64,000 bases of DNA, taken from the NCBI GenBank assembly GCA_964242325.1, contig CAXTCI010000001.1, positions 29,381-93,380 on the forward strand. Reading direction: 5' to 3'. The stretch comes from DASWOJ01 sp964242325. Lineage in GTDB: Bacteria; Pseudomonadota; Alphaproteobacteria; Acetobacterales; Acetobacteraceae. Of this stretch, positions 41,462 through 50,799 are shown piece by piece. Numbering within the stretch: the first letter of the stretch is position 1; every line of letters begins with the position of its first letter. Made by a program: the position numbers and the translations under genes. The notes under the pieces are model-generated. The model saw only the letters and a list, made by a program, of their open reading frames with translations, searched no databases and was not told the origin of the DNA.

Positions 41462-42592
41462 ATGCACCGCAGGACCTTGCTTGCCGCCGCCGCGGCCATC
41501 TCCGCCGGCACCGCGCTGCCGGTGCTGGCGCAGGCGAGCGGCCCGGTGCAGGTCGGCGCCATCGAGATCCTGTCCGGCCCCAACTCCGCCTACGGCGCCG
41601 CCATACGCGACGGCCTGGCGCTGGCGCTGGATGAGGTGAACGCAAAGGGTGTCCTAGGCGGGCGCAAGATCAACCTCATCATCGAGGACAGCGCCGGCAA
41701 CAAGGACCAGGCGATCAACGCCGCCCGCAAGCTGATCGGGCGCGACAAGGTGGTGGCGATCATCGGCCCCACCTTGTCCAACGAGATGTTCGCCGCCGGC
41801 CCCATCGCCAACGAGCGCAAGATCCCCATCATCGGCACCTCGACCACCGCGGTCGGCATCACCGGGATCGGCCCTTACGTGTTCCGCACCAGCCTGCCGG
41901 AAAGCGACGTGATCCCGGTGACCCTGGCCCGCGCCAAGGCGCACGGGGTCAAGACCATCGCCTTGATGTATGCGAACGACGACGCCTTCAGCAAATCCGG
42001 CTTCGACACCATGAAGGCCGCCGCAGAAAAGGCCGGGCTGAACATCGTCACCATCGAGAGCTTCGGCAGCAAGGACACCGACTTCAGCGCCCAACTCACC
42101 AAGGTAAAGGGCCTGCATCCCGACGCCATCGGCATCTCCGCCCTGGTGGAGCCGGTGTCGGGCGTGCTGCTGCAGGCGCGGCAGTTAGGCTTCGGCAAGG
42201 AAACGCTGTTCGTCGGCGGCAACGGCAGCAACTCGCCCAAGCTGGGCGACATCGCCGGCCCGGCGGCGGACGGCCTGATCGTCGGCAGTCCCTGGTTCGT
42301 CGGCAAGGACGACCCGCTGAACCAGGCGTTCGTCAACAAGTTCAAGGCCAAGTACGGCAAGGAGCCGGACCAGTTCGCCGCCCAAGCCTATGACTGCATG
42401 GGCATCCTCGCCGACGCGCTAGACCGCGCCGGCGCCGCAGAGCCGGAGAAGATCAAGGAGGCGCTGCTAACGACGAAGTACAGCGGCGTCATGGGTCCCT
42501 TCACCTTCACCCCCGGCCGCGACCCGGCCAGCACGGAGGGCGTGGTGGTGCTGGCGATGCAGGGCGGCAAGTTCGGGGTGGCGCCGCAATAG
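41462..42592 (+). CDS. Branched-chain amino acid-type ABC transporter substrate-binding protein
   Basis: Periplasmic type I binding protein (LivJ/LivK/Leu-Ile-Val-binding family), 376 aa. The signal peptide is MHRRTLLAAAAAISAGTALP with likely cleavage after VLAQA. The mature part shows VQVGAIEILSGPNSAYGAAI, VVAIIGPTLSNEMFAAGPIA, IIGTSTTAVGITGIGPYVFR and GYVFR-like hinge elements, and FAAQAYDCMGILADAL in the second lobe. The ligand could be a branched-chain amino acid, another amino acid, or an amide; not deducible. It is the first gene of a liv-type set but separated from the permease by a repeat-filled 381-base interval. Confidence 0.92.
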   Translation: MHRRTLLAAAAAISAGTALPVLAQASGPVQVGAIEILSGPNSAYGAAIRDGLALALDEVNAKGVLGGRKINLIIEDSAGNKDQAINAARKLIGRDKVVAIIGPTLSNEMFAAGPIANERKIPIIGTSTTAVGITGIGPYVFRTSLPESDVIPVTLARAKAHGVKTIALMYANDDAFSKSGFDTMKAAAEKAGLNIVTIESFGSKDTDFSAQLTKVKGLHPDAIGISALVEPVSGVLLQARQLGFGKETLFVGGNGSNSPKLGDIAGPAADGLIVGSPWFVGKDDPLNQAFVNKFKAKYGKEPDQFAAQAYDCMGILADALDRAGAAEPEKIKEALLTTKYSGVMGPFTFTPGRDPASTEGVVVLAMQGGKFGVAPQ

Positions 42593-42693
42593 GGCAGCGC
42601 CTCTGCCCCCTGGTGCAGGGTCCAGGCACACCGCGCCGTCATACGACTTCGGCCTGGGGATCGGAGCACCAGCCTCAAGCAGGTATAGACCCT

Positions 42694-42842
42694 TATCCCT
42701 CTCCCTCCGGGAGAGGGCCGGGGTGAGGGGGCGGGCAAGCACTCCCCCGACCGATGTAGGGCTTGGGTCCGGCGGCAGAGCCAATCCTGCATAACTGAGC
42801 AAGACCCCCTCACCCCAACCCTGTCCCGGAGGGAGAGGGAGA
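42694..42842 (+). repeat. Dispersed inverted repeat DR-A, copy 8 (full pair, GCGGGCAAGC spacer type)
   Basis: Left arm CTCTCCCTCCGGGAGAGGG then GGCCGGGGTGAGGGGGC and spacer GCGGGCAAGCACTC; right arm CCCCCTCACCCCAACC then CTGTCCCGGAGGGAGAGGG. It fills the middle of the 381-base interval between the liv-type binding protein gene and livH; no gene is seen in the remaining sequence. Confidence 0.85.
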
Positions 42843-42973
42843 CCGAACCCTCCCAGCCATCCCGCTGCCAAGTTGCGCCTTCTGCCAAGCAGGCTTCCGC
42901 CCAGCGTCCCACGGCGGTAAGAAGCCCCTTTGCCCCGCCCCGGCGCGGCTTCACCAAGGATAAACACCCCGCG

Positions 42974-43855
42974 ATGCTGGCGCAGCAGCTCGTCAACGGC
43001 GTCCTGCTCGGCGCCACCTATGCCCTGTTCGCGCTCGGCTTCACGCTGATGTTCGGTGTGCTGCGGGTCATCAACCTGACCTATGGGTTCTACTTCTCCG
43101 CTGGTGCCCTCGTGGCGCTCTGGCTGGCGCGGGCCGGAGGCTGGCCCATCTGGGCGGCGCTGCCGGCCGCAGCCGTCGCATCCGGTGTGCTGGCCGTCGT
43201 GCTGGACTGGCTGCTGCTCAGCCGCCTGCGCCGCATCCACGCGCCGGAGCTATCCTCGCTGATGGTGACGCTAGGCGGCGTGCTGGCACTCTACTCCGCG
43301 CTGACCGCCTGGCTAGGCCCGGACATACGCCGCCTGCCGCCCGACGCCATCAGCGCAGATGCATTCCAATTCGGCGACGTCCGCGTCACCGCGGCGCAAC
43401 TGCTGATCCTGGGCGCAACGGCGGTGCTGGTCGGCGCGCTTCTGCTACTGATGCACGGCACCCGCCTGGGCCTGGCGATCCGCGCAATGGCGGAAAAGCC
43501 CGATGCGGCGCAGCTCATGGGCATCAACACCGGACGGGCGGCAGCGCTGGTGTCATTCATCTCGGGTGCCCTAGCTGGGGCAGGGGGGGTGCTGATCGGC
43601 CTGAACTTCAACGCCATCCACCCCTACATGGGCGAGCAGATGATGCTGCGCGGCTTCGTCGTCATCATCGTCGGCGGGTTGGGCGACATACGCGGCGCGC
43701 TGCTGGCCGGGCTGGCGCTAGGCATCCTCGAAGTACTGACGGCAGGGTTCGTGTCGTCGTCGCTGAAGGAGGCGGTGCCGTTCCTGATCCTGGTTGCGGT
43801 GCTGTGGACCCGGCCCGCCGGTCTATTCGGCCGCGCCGTGGTGCGGCGCGCGTGA
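42974..43855 (+). CDS. livH: Branched-chain amino acid-type ABC transporter permease LivH
   Basis: Inner-membrane permease, 293 aa, about eight membrane segments. Family blocks are LLGATYALFALGFTLMFGVL (near residue 12), GVLRVINLTYGFYFSAGAL, MGINTGRAAALVSFISGALA and the C-terminal FVVIIVGGLGDIRGALLAG. It is the LivH type (shorter, no large C-terminal loop). A repeat pair precedes and another follows it, separating it from livM. Confidence 0.93.
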   Translation: MLAQQLVNGVLLGATYALFALGFTLMFGVLRVINLTYGFYFSAGALVALWLARAGGWPIWAALPAAAVASGVLAVVLDWLLLSRLRRIHAPELSSLMVTLGGVLALYSALTAWLGPDIRRLPPDAISADAFQFGDVRVTAAQLLILGATAVLVGALLLLMHGTRLGLAIRAMAEKPDAAQLMGINTGRAAALVSFISGALAGAGGVLIGLNFNAIHPYMGEQMMLRGFVVIIVGGLGDIRGALLAGLALGILEVLTAGFVSSSLKEAVPFLILVAVLWTRPAGLFGRAVVRRA

Positions 43856-43880
43856 TGATCCCCAACCGCACCGTCCCGCT

Positions 43881-44031
43881 CCTTCCCCCTCTCCCTCCGG
43901 GAGAGGGCCGGGGTGAGGGGGTCTTGCTTGCGGAGCCAGGCACCGCCAGTGCTGTCAGCGCATGGCCCTTCACTGGAATGGGCCGTGCGTGCCCACCCCC
44001 TCACCCCGACCCTCTCCCGGAGGGAGAAGAA
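43881..44031 (+). repeat. Dispersed inverted repeat DR-A, copy 9 (full pair)
   Basis: Left arm CTCTCCCTCCGGGAGAGGG then GGCCGGGGTGAGGGGG and TCTTGCTTGCGGAGCC; right arm CCCCCTCACCCCGACC then CTCTCCCGGAGGGAGAAG. It starts 26 bases past the livH stop and ends 36 bases before livM. Confidence 0.85.
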
Positions 44032-44066
44032 GCAGCAGCCCGCACCCTGGCGTCCGGTGTCGTCGC

Positions 44067-44912
44067 ATGATCCCCCCCTGGCTCGACGACTTCCTATGGA
44101 CCTACCAGAACCTGATCCACGCCCTGGGCATCAACGGCCTGTTGGCACTGTCCATGTATGTGGTCCTTGCCGTCGGGCAGCTCTCCCTGGGGCAGGCGGC
44201 GTTCATGGGGCTGGGCGCCTACTCCTCCGCCCTGATGACGCTGCAGCTCCATCTGCCGTTCCTGCTCGTGCTGCCGCTGTCGGTCGTGGTCCCCGTGCTG
44301 TTCGCGCTCGCCATCGGCGTGCCAACGCTGCGGCTGGCGGGCGTTTATCTCGCCATCGCCACCATCGGCTTGGGGGAGGTGCTGCGGGCGGTCTATCTCA
44401 ACGTGGACCTGTTCGGCGGGGCGCTCGGCCTGTCCGGCATCCCGGAGCGCGGCGAGACTTGGATGATCTACGGCCTGCTCGCCATCGCCGTCCTGGCGCT
44501 GTGGCTGATCGGACGCAGCGGCATTGGCCGGGCGATGGAGGCGATGCGGGAGGATGAAACCGCGGCGCAAGTCATGGGCGTGCCCATCCGCCGCTACAAG
44601 ATGGGCGCGCTGCTGGCCTCCGCCGTGCTGGCGGGGCTGGCGGGATGCCTGTCCGCCCACGTCAGCAGCTTCATCGGCCCGAACGAGTATGGCTTCGAGC
44701 CTGCGGTGACCATCCTGTCCTACGCGCTGCTGGGCGGGCTGGGCACGCCGTTGGCGCCGGTGCTGGGCGCCTGGGTGCTGACCCTGTTGCCGGAGTTGCT
44801 GCGCGGCGTTTCCGACATCCGGCTGGTGCTGAACGGCGTCATCATCGTGTTGGCGGTGCTGTTCCTGCCCGGCGGCCTGCTGCCGCTGCGCATGAAGCGG
44901 CGTGCCGCATGA
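44067..44912 (+). CDS. livM: Branched-chain amino acid-type ABC transporter permease LivM
   Basis: Second inner-membrane permease, 281 aa. Recognisable pieces are NGLLALSMYVVLAVGQLSLG, GQAAFMGLGAYSSALMTL, the VYLAIATIGLGEVLRAVYLN block, RAMEAMREDETAAQVMGV and the C-terminal GGLGTPLAPVLGAWVLTLL. The start is ATG at MIPPWLDDF; the frame is open further upstream but that portion is repeat-derived. It forms the channel with LivH. Confidence 0.92.
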   Translation: MIPPWLDDFLWTYQNLIHALGINGLLALSMYVVLAVGQLSLGQAAFMGLGAYSSALMTLQLHLPFLLVLPLSVVVPVLFALAIGVPTLRLAGVYLAIATIGLGEVLRAVYLNVDLFGGALGLSGIPERGETWMIYGLLAIAVLALWLIGRSGIGRAMEAMREDETAAQVMGVPIRRYKMGALLASAVLAGLAGCLSAHVSSFIGPNEYGFEPAVTILSYALLGGLGTPLAPVLGAWVLTLLPELLRGVSDIRLVLNGVIIVLAVLFLPGGLLPLRMKRRAA

Positions 44913-44929
44913 TGACGCCCCACAGCCAT

Positions 44930-45018
44930 CATTGCGATGCGCGCAGCGCCGCGGCAATCCAGGGGCCGCCAGCACCGCCCTTGCTGCCCCTGGATTGCCC
45001 CGCCGCAGTCCGCACGCA

Positions 45019-45021
<3 letters not shown>
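44930..45021. repeat. Palindromic dispersed element DR-C; right arm carries the livG start codon
   Basis: Left arm CATTGCGATGCGCGCAGCG through GGCAATCCAGG; right arm CCTGGATTGCCCCGCCGCAG through CGCACGCAATG. This long inverted repeat has the wording of a common proteobacterial intergenic element (CAATCCAGG / CCTGGATTG with CATTGCG / CGCAATG ends). The ATG in the last three bases (45019-45021) is the start codon of livG. Confidence 0.75.
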
Positions 45022-45848
<827 letters not shown>

Positions 45849-45852
<4 letters not shown>

Positions 45853-46562
45853 GCGCCGGGCTGGAAGTCGAGGGTCTGCAGGTCGCCTATGGCCGCACCC
45901 GCGTTCTGCACGGCATCACGCTGCAGGTCGGGGCCGGTCAGGCCGTGTGCCTGATCGGCGCCAACGGGGCGGGCAAGACGACGACGATGCGCGCCATCTC
46001 CGGCCTGGTGCGCCCGCAGGCCGGCCGCATCCGGTTCGGCGCGGATGACATCACCGGCCACCCCGCCCACCGGATTGCCGCCGCCGGGCTGCGCCAGGTG
46101 CCGGAGGGCCGCCAGTGCTTCGCCGAGTTGACCGTAGCCGAGAACCTGCTGCTGGGCGCCTACCTGGTCCCTGGCCGGATAGAGATCGCCCGGCGGCAAG
46201 AGGCGGTGCTGGCGCGCTTCCCCCGGCTGCGTGAGCGCCTGGGCCAGGCTGCCGGCTCCATGTCGGGCGGGGAGCAGCAGATGCTCGCCATCGGCCGCGC
46301 CCTAATGGGAAGCCCGCGCCTGCTGCTGCTGGACGAGCCGAGCATGGGTCTGGCGCCGCTGTTCGTCGAGGAGATCTTCGCGATCATCGCCGCGCTGAAG
46401 GCGGACGGGACGACGATCCTGCTGGTGGAGCAGAACGCCTCCGCCGCGCTGGAGGTGTCGGACCACGCCTACGTGCTGGAAACCGGGCGCATCGTGTTGT
46501 CCGGTCCGGCGGCGGAAGTGGCGCAGGACCCGGCTGTCGCCGCGGCCTACCTGGGCGGCTGA
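45849..46562 (+). CDS. livF: Branched-chain amino acid-type ABC transporter ATP-binding protein LivF
   Basis: Second ATPase, 237 aa. Walker A GANGAGKTT is at residues 37-45, followed by LRQVPEGRQCFAELTVAENL, signature MSGGEQQMLAIGRALM, Walker B LLLLDEPSMGLAP and H-loop LLVEQNASAAL. It starts at the ATGA overlap with livG and completes the five-gene transporter. Downstream lies a separate small secreted protein gene. Confidence 0.94.
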
Positions 46563-46700
46563 CGCCGCCGATCAAATCTACCGTGACGAAGGGTAACGCA
46601 GCCGACACGCCGCGCCTGCCGGCCTTAAATCCGCCACCAAGCCGCACTATCTTGACAGCGTTGGGGCGGGGTGCCCCGTTCCTATTAATAGGTGTCAATC

Positions 46701-47018
46701 ATGACGCGCGTTGGTCGTCTTTTGATCGCTCTTCCTGTTCTTGCCATGACGGCGGCGGCGCCGGTGGCGGCAAATGCCCAGTTCTATCGCGGCGGCTACG
46801 GTTACGGCGGCTACCGTGGCGGGTATGGCTACGGTGGCTACGGTTATCGTGGCTTCGGCTACGGCGGCGCTTTCGTTGGCGGCGCGTTGCTAGGCCTAGG
46901 CGTTGGCGCCCTGGCGGCGCGGCCATACTATGCTGGTCCGCCGGTCGTTTATGCGGCTCCGCCGGTCGTTTATGCGCCCCCGCCGGTTTATTACGCTCCG
47001 GGCTACTACTACCGCTAA
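46701..47018 (+). CDS. Small secreted Gly/Tyr/Pro-rich protein
   Basis: Predicted 105-aa secreted protein. A signal peptide (MTRVGRLLIALPVLAMTAAA, likely cut after ANA) is followed by a Gly-Tyr-rich part with repeated GYGGYRGG units, a short hydrophobic glycine stretch (AFVGGALLGLGVGALAAR), and a C-terminal PPVVYAAPPVVYAPPPVYYA region. The composition is typical of small, surface-exposed, possibly aggregating or coat-like proteins in alphaproteobacteria; no function can be named. A GTG three codons earlier is an alternative start. The stop codon is followed at once by a long perfect palindrome. Confidence 0.8.
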   Translation: MTRVGRLLIALPVLAMTAAAPVAANAQFYRGGYGYGGYRGGYGYGGYGYRGFGYGGAFVGGALLGLGVGALAARPYYAGPPVVYAAPPVVYAPPPVYYAPGYYYR

Positions 47019-47023
47019 CCGTC

Positions 47024-47072
47024 TTCCCTCACCCCGACCCTCTCCCTCCGGGAGAGGGTCGGGGTGAGGGAA
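47024..47072. repeat. Dispersed inverted repeat DR-A, copy 10: perfect 23-bp hairpin
   Basis: TTCCCTCACCCCGACC then CTCTCCC, loop TCC, then the exact complement: a 23-bp perfect stem with a 3-base loop, starting 5 bases after the stop of the Gly/Tyr-rich protein gene. No T-run follows on the plus strand. It may terminate or stabilise the transcript. Confidence 0.85.
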
Positions 47073-47191
47073 ACAGCAGGCATGATGTCGGGCTTTCTTG
47101 AACTGGTTGCAAAAGGTCAAGCAATCCAGATAAAAGAAAGCTCACTCGCCTCTACTTTCGTAGAACATCAAATAGCTGGCAACAAAGCAGC

Positions 47192-47908
47192 CTAATATTC
47201 AGCCAGCCTTCCAGCCCACTCCGTAATTGTCGCGCCCAACTGCTCCGGTGCATCGAGCGGAACCAAATGACGGCTACCAGCAATGGTATGTAGCATTGCA
47301 CCAGGAAATAAGGGCATCGTTTTCCGTTCCTGCACCTTCGGCCCGAGCGCCTCATCGTCAGCGCCGGCCACTACCAGCACCGGCACGGCAACTTGCCCGG
47401 CCAAGGCACACAAGTCCTCCCTGGACCCCTCGTCCAGCCAAGCCAGCCATCCCCGCTGGGAAGCACGCAGGTGATCGGCCACAATCCGGTCAAATACCGG
47501 GCCATCGCCATGCCGGCTGATGGTATGTGCAACATCCCGCGCCGCCGCAGGGTCGTTCCAAGCAGCGCGCAGCCTGGCGCGATCCTCATCCGTCATAGGT
47601 TCCGGCCCTGGCGGCGATGGGGCGACCAACACCAACCCGCGCAGCCCTGGCGGCCGTCGCGCAGCCACCGCCATCGCCACTTTGCCGCCCATGCTATGCC
47701 CGACAAGGATGCATCCATCCCGCAACAGCGGCATCGCATCGTCGGCATAATCCGCCACCCGCATCGGCCCGCCCGGCGGCGCGTCACCGAACCCGCGCAA
47801 ATCCGGCGCCGAGCAGTTCCCGCCGAGCACCGCCGTCAGCGGCTCCCAAGACCGGGCCGAACCGCCAAAGTAGTGCAGCAGCACCCAGCTATGTTCCCGG
47901 GCGGTCAA
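47192..47908 (-). CDS. Alpha/beta hydrolase
   Basis: Predicted 238-aa alpha/beta-hydrolase fold enzyme. Nucleophile Ser72 is in LVGHSMGGKV; the acid is in VVAGADDEAL and His in AGSRHLVPLD, so the triad is complete. The N-terminal region has the oxyanion-type LLHYFGGSARSW. The start ATG overlaps the stop of the GH1-like gene (ATGA), so it is the last gene of a four-gene minus-strand operon. Esterase, lactonase or similar activity is possible; a gluconolactone-type lactone would fit the sugar-oxidation context but is only inferred. Confidence 0.88.
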   Translation of the reverse strand: MTAREHSWVLLHYFGGSARSWEPLTAVLGGNCSAPDLRGFGDAPPGGPMRVADYADDAMPLLRDGCILVGHSMGGKVAMAVAARRPPGLRGLVLVAPSPPGPEPMTDEDRARLRAAWNDPAAARDVAHTISRHGDGPVFDRIVADHLRASQRGWLAWLDEGSREDLCALAGQVAVPVLVVAGADDEALGPKVQERKTMPLFPGAMLHTIAGSRHLVPLDAPEQLGATITEWAGRLAEY

Positions 47909-49239
47909 ACCTCCACCGTCAGCTCCGCCGGCCGGCTGGTCAGGTCCAGCATCTCGCCATGCGGCATCAGGCTGATCTGGCCGAACTCCTGCACCATGGC
48001 GCGGAACTCCGCCTCGACCAGCCGGGGCTTGCGGTCCAGGTCATACAGGCCACACTTGAACACCCGGTCGTTCTTCTGGGCCAGCTCCGTATCCCAGTCC
48101 ATCTGATCAATCAGGCTATACCAGGTGAAGCCTAGCACCGGTACGCCATCGCCCCGCATCCGCATCACGTTGACCCACTGCTTCCACAGCCAGGACGGCG
48201 CGGCGTCCGGGTTCTCCACATTGGTCTCGGTGTAGAACACCGGGCGCTTGTAACGGGCGTAGTATTCGTGGGTGATGGCATACCAGCCCGCCACGTCCTC
48301 TGCCGGCACGATGCTGCCATCGGGCTTCATGATGCGCTCGTTGCGGCCATAGTAGTCGTTGCCCATGATCTGGTGGCCCGGCGGCTCCCCCTTCATGAAC
48401 CAGTCGTATTCCGCCCGCGTCAGCCCGTTGTCGGACATCCACATGCAGACCTCGCTGTCCGGCGGACTGGCATACAGCAGGTCGAGCGAGATGAAGCGCT
48501 GCTTGTTGGACAGCCGCACCGCCGGGGACTGGATGGCGCGGGCCTCCCAGGTGCGCTCGGCGCTCTCGCTCTGCACGATGATGGCGTCCGGGCGCTGGCG
48601 CACGATGGCCTGGGTCGCCAGGATGCTGGCGGCGCACAGGTGCTTCAGCGCAGTGACGAAGGCATGGTCGGACTTGAGCTGCTCGTTCCACAGCCCATCC
48701 TTGGCGCTGACCCGGGCCGTGACGTAGATCTCGTTGACCGGCGTAAACATGCGGACGTGCGGATAACGCCGCGCCACCGCCTCGGCATACTCGGCGAACA
48801 GCAGCGGCAGGTCGGGGTTCTGGAAGTCGCCGATCCAATCCGGCACGCCGAAGTGCAGCAGGTCCAGGATGGGGGCGATGCCCAGCCGCTGCATCTCCGC
48901 CATCGGCTCGTCGGCAAACGACCAGTCGTAGCGGCCCGGGCCAAGGTGCATGGAATAATACGGCAGGCCGTAGCGCAGCACGCGCAGGCCCAATCCGCGG
49001 GTCAGCGCCAGGTCTTCCTGCCAGCGGTCATAGTGGCCGCACTCGGCCAGCAGGTCCCGCCGGATGCCGCCGGCAATGCGGGGATAGCTGCACTCGATGC
49101 CGGTGGCGAACATGAACTCGCCGGCGCCTCCGGCCGGCAGGCCCTGGCCGCTGCGCCCGGCGGCGCCACCCTGCTGATCCCCGCCTAAGACGCCGTTGCC
49201 AAGCTTCCGCCGGATGCGGTCCAGAAATCCTGTACCCAT
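47905..49239 (-). CDS. GH1-like glycoside hydrolase
   Basis: Predicted 444-aa (beta/alpha)8-barrel glycosidase of clan A type. After about 40 low-complexity residues comes FMFATGIECSYP. The acid/base Glu170 is in FTPVNEIYVTA and the nucleophile Glu338 in RPVFYTETNV, with the WYSLIDQMDWD region near the end, as in family 1 beta-glycosidases. Members hydrolyse beta-glucosides or related sugars. It lies three bases after the GMC oxidoreductase gene and overlaps the alpha/beta hydrolase gene, so glycoside oxidation and cleavage may be linked. No signal peptide is evident. Other clan-A families are less likely but cannot be excluded. Confidence 0.85.
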   Translation of the reverse strand: MGTGFLDRIRRKLGNGVLGGDQQGGAAGRSGQGLPAGGAGEFMFATGIECSYPRIAGGIRRDLLAECGHYDRWQEDLALTRGLGLRVLRYGLPYYSMHLGPGRYDWSFADEPMAEMQRLGIAPILDLLHFGVPDWIGDFQNPDLPLLFAEYAEAVARRYPHVRMFTPVNEIYVTARVSAKDGLWNEQLKSDHAFVTALKHLCAASILATQAIVRQRPDAIIVQSESAERTWEARAIQSPAVRLSNKQRFISLDLLYASPPDSEVCMWMSDNGLTRAEYDWFMKGEPPGHQIMGNDYYGRNERIMKPDGSIVPAEDVAGWYAITHEYYARYKRPVFYTETNVENPDAAPSWLWKQWVNVMRMRGDGVPVLGFTWYSLIDQMDWDTELAQKNDRVFKCGLYDLDRKPRLVEAEFRAMVQEFGQISLMPHGEMLDLTSRPAELTVEV

Positions 49240-49242
49240 GGC

Positions 49243-50799
49243 TTATCGCGCCTCCAGGAAGCAATCCGCGGTGCGGAGCGCGTTGGCCATGATGGTGAGC
49301 GCAGGGTTGCACGACAGGGCGCTGGCGAAGACCGAGTTGTCGGCGATGATCAGGTTGGAATGCCCGTGCAGCCGCCCATCCCGGTCCACCACGGCGTCGT
49401 CGCCATCCCCCATGCGGCAGGTGCCGATGATGTGGGCATACCGCGGAAATGCCCAGGCATCCCGTGCCCCGGCGGCATCGAAGATCGCGCGCATCTTCCG
49501 CTCGGCGTGCGCCGTCATCCGAAGCTCGTTTTCGCCGGCGGTGAAGTGGATGCGCGGCTTCGGCAGGCCGCGGCCATCCAGCTCGTCGGACAGCTCGACG
49601 CGATTTTCCGGGTGCGGCAGGCAGTCGCCCAGGATGTTGATGCCCGCGACGTGGTCGAACTGCTCCATGTGGTCCAGCATCGCCTGGCCCCACAGCCCAC
49701 GCCCGCGGGCGACCTGGCTGGCATAGGTGACGGGCATGACGCCGATGGATTGCAGCAGGTAGCCGCCGGCGAAATCCGCATCGTCCGGCCGGTGCGTGTC
49801 CTCGCTGATGAGGCCGCCGGGGATGCCCTTGGTGGGGCCAACCCGCTCCGGGAAGCGCGCCCAAAGCTGCACGCCGGTATGCGCCATGAAGTGGTGCCCG
49901 ACGGGTCCGCGGCCCAGCCGGTTCTGCAGCAGCAGGCGCGGCGTCTCGATGGCGCCGGCACACAGGAACAGGGCACGGCAACGCTGCCGGGTTTCGGCGC
50001 CGTCCTTCATCGCCACAACGCCGGTCACCTGCCCGGCACCGTCAGTCTCAATCCCCGTCACGAAGGTCTCGGTCCGCAGCTCCGCCCCGCGGGCGAGAGC
50101 GAGAGGAATGTAGGTGGTGTCCATGCCCGACTTTGCGCCGGTGCTGCACCCGGCCTGGCAGAAGCCGCGGTTGGTGCAGGCGGGGCGCAGCCCGTAACCC
50201 TCCTGCTGCCATGCCCGCGACACCGCGGCGTTGGCGGCGGGCGACGTGCGTATGCCCAGGCTGGCGCAGCCCCGCTGCATCAGCTCCGCCGCCCCATTCA
50301 GCGGCAGCGGCGGCAGGCGATAGGCTGGGCGCGGCGGCCCCCACGGGTAGGGCGACGGGCCCGACACGCCAAGGAACGCCTCGACCTCATCGTAATACGG
50401 TGCCAGGTCGTCATAACCGATCGGCCAGTCCGCCCCGACGCCAAAATCGCGCCGCAGGTGGAAATCGTCCGGCTGCGCCCGCGGCACATAGGCGGTGTAG
50501 TGCAGCGTCGAGCCGCCGACGCCGATGCCGGAGTTGTTGCGCCCGAACGCCACGGGGTCGGTGCCGGCGCTGAGGCGCTCGTCGTTCCAGAACAGGGCAT
50601 CCTGGGCGCGTTCGTCGGTGGCCCAGTCGCGCGCCGGAGTCCACTGCCGCCCGGCCTCCATCATCACGACGCTCAGGCCCGCGCCGGCCAGGCGAGCGGC
50701 CAGCGGGGCGCCGCCGGCCCCAGTGCCAACGACGACGGCATCCACCTCGCCGGTGAAGGAGGGGCCGGTGAAGCCGGGGCCGGTGAAGGGGGGCGTCAA
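49243..50799 (-). CDS. GMC family oxidoreductase
   Basis: FAD-dependent dehydrogenase, 518 aa. The FAD-binding GTGAGG is at residues 25-30 (AVVVGTGAGGAPLAARLAGA), then GGSTLHYTAYVPR, CAGAIETPRLLLQN and the C-terminal catalytic region GTCRMGDGDDAVVDRDGRLH, with the conserved histidine around it. The N-terminus has a short FTGPxFTG repeat. Paired with a gluconate-dehydrogenase subunit 3-like gene upstream (overlapping starts/stops), it resembles membrane-linked sugar or polyol dehydrogenases such as the glucoside 3-dehydrogenase type. A cytochrome c partner is not in the window. Confidence 0.9.
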   Translation of the reverse strand: MTPPFTGPGFTGPSFTGEVDAVVVGTGAGGAPLAARLAGAGLSVVMMEAGRQWTPARDWATDERAQDALFWNDERLSAGTDPVAFGRNNSGIGVGGSTLHYTAYVPRAQPDDFHLRRDFGVGADWPIGYDDLAPYYDEVEAFLGVSGPSPYPWGPPRPAYRLPPLPLNGAAELMQRGCASLGIRTSPAANAAVSRAWQQEGYGLRPACTNRGFCQAGCSTGAKSGMDTTYIPLALARGAELRTETFVTGIETDGAGQVTGVVAMKDGAETRQRCRALFLCAGAIETPRLLLQNRLGRGPVGHHFMAHTGVQLWARFPERVGPTKGIPGGLISEDTHRPDDADFAGGYLLQSIGVMPVTYASQVARGRGLWGQAMLDHMEQFDHVAGINILGDCLPHPENRVELSDELDGRGLPKPRIHFTAGENELRMTAHAERKMRAIFDAAGARDAWAFPRYAHIIGTCRMGDGDDAVVDRDGRLHGHSNLIIADNSVFASALSCNPALTIMANALRTADCFLEAR

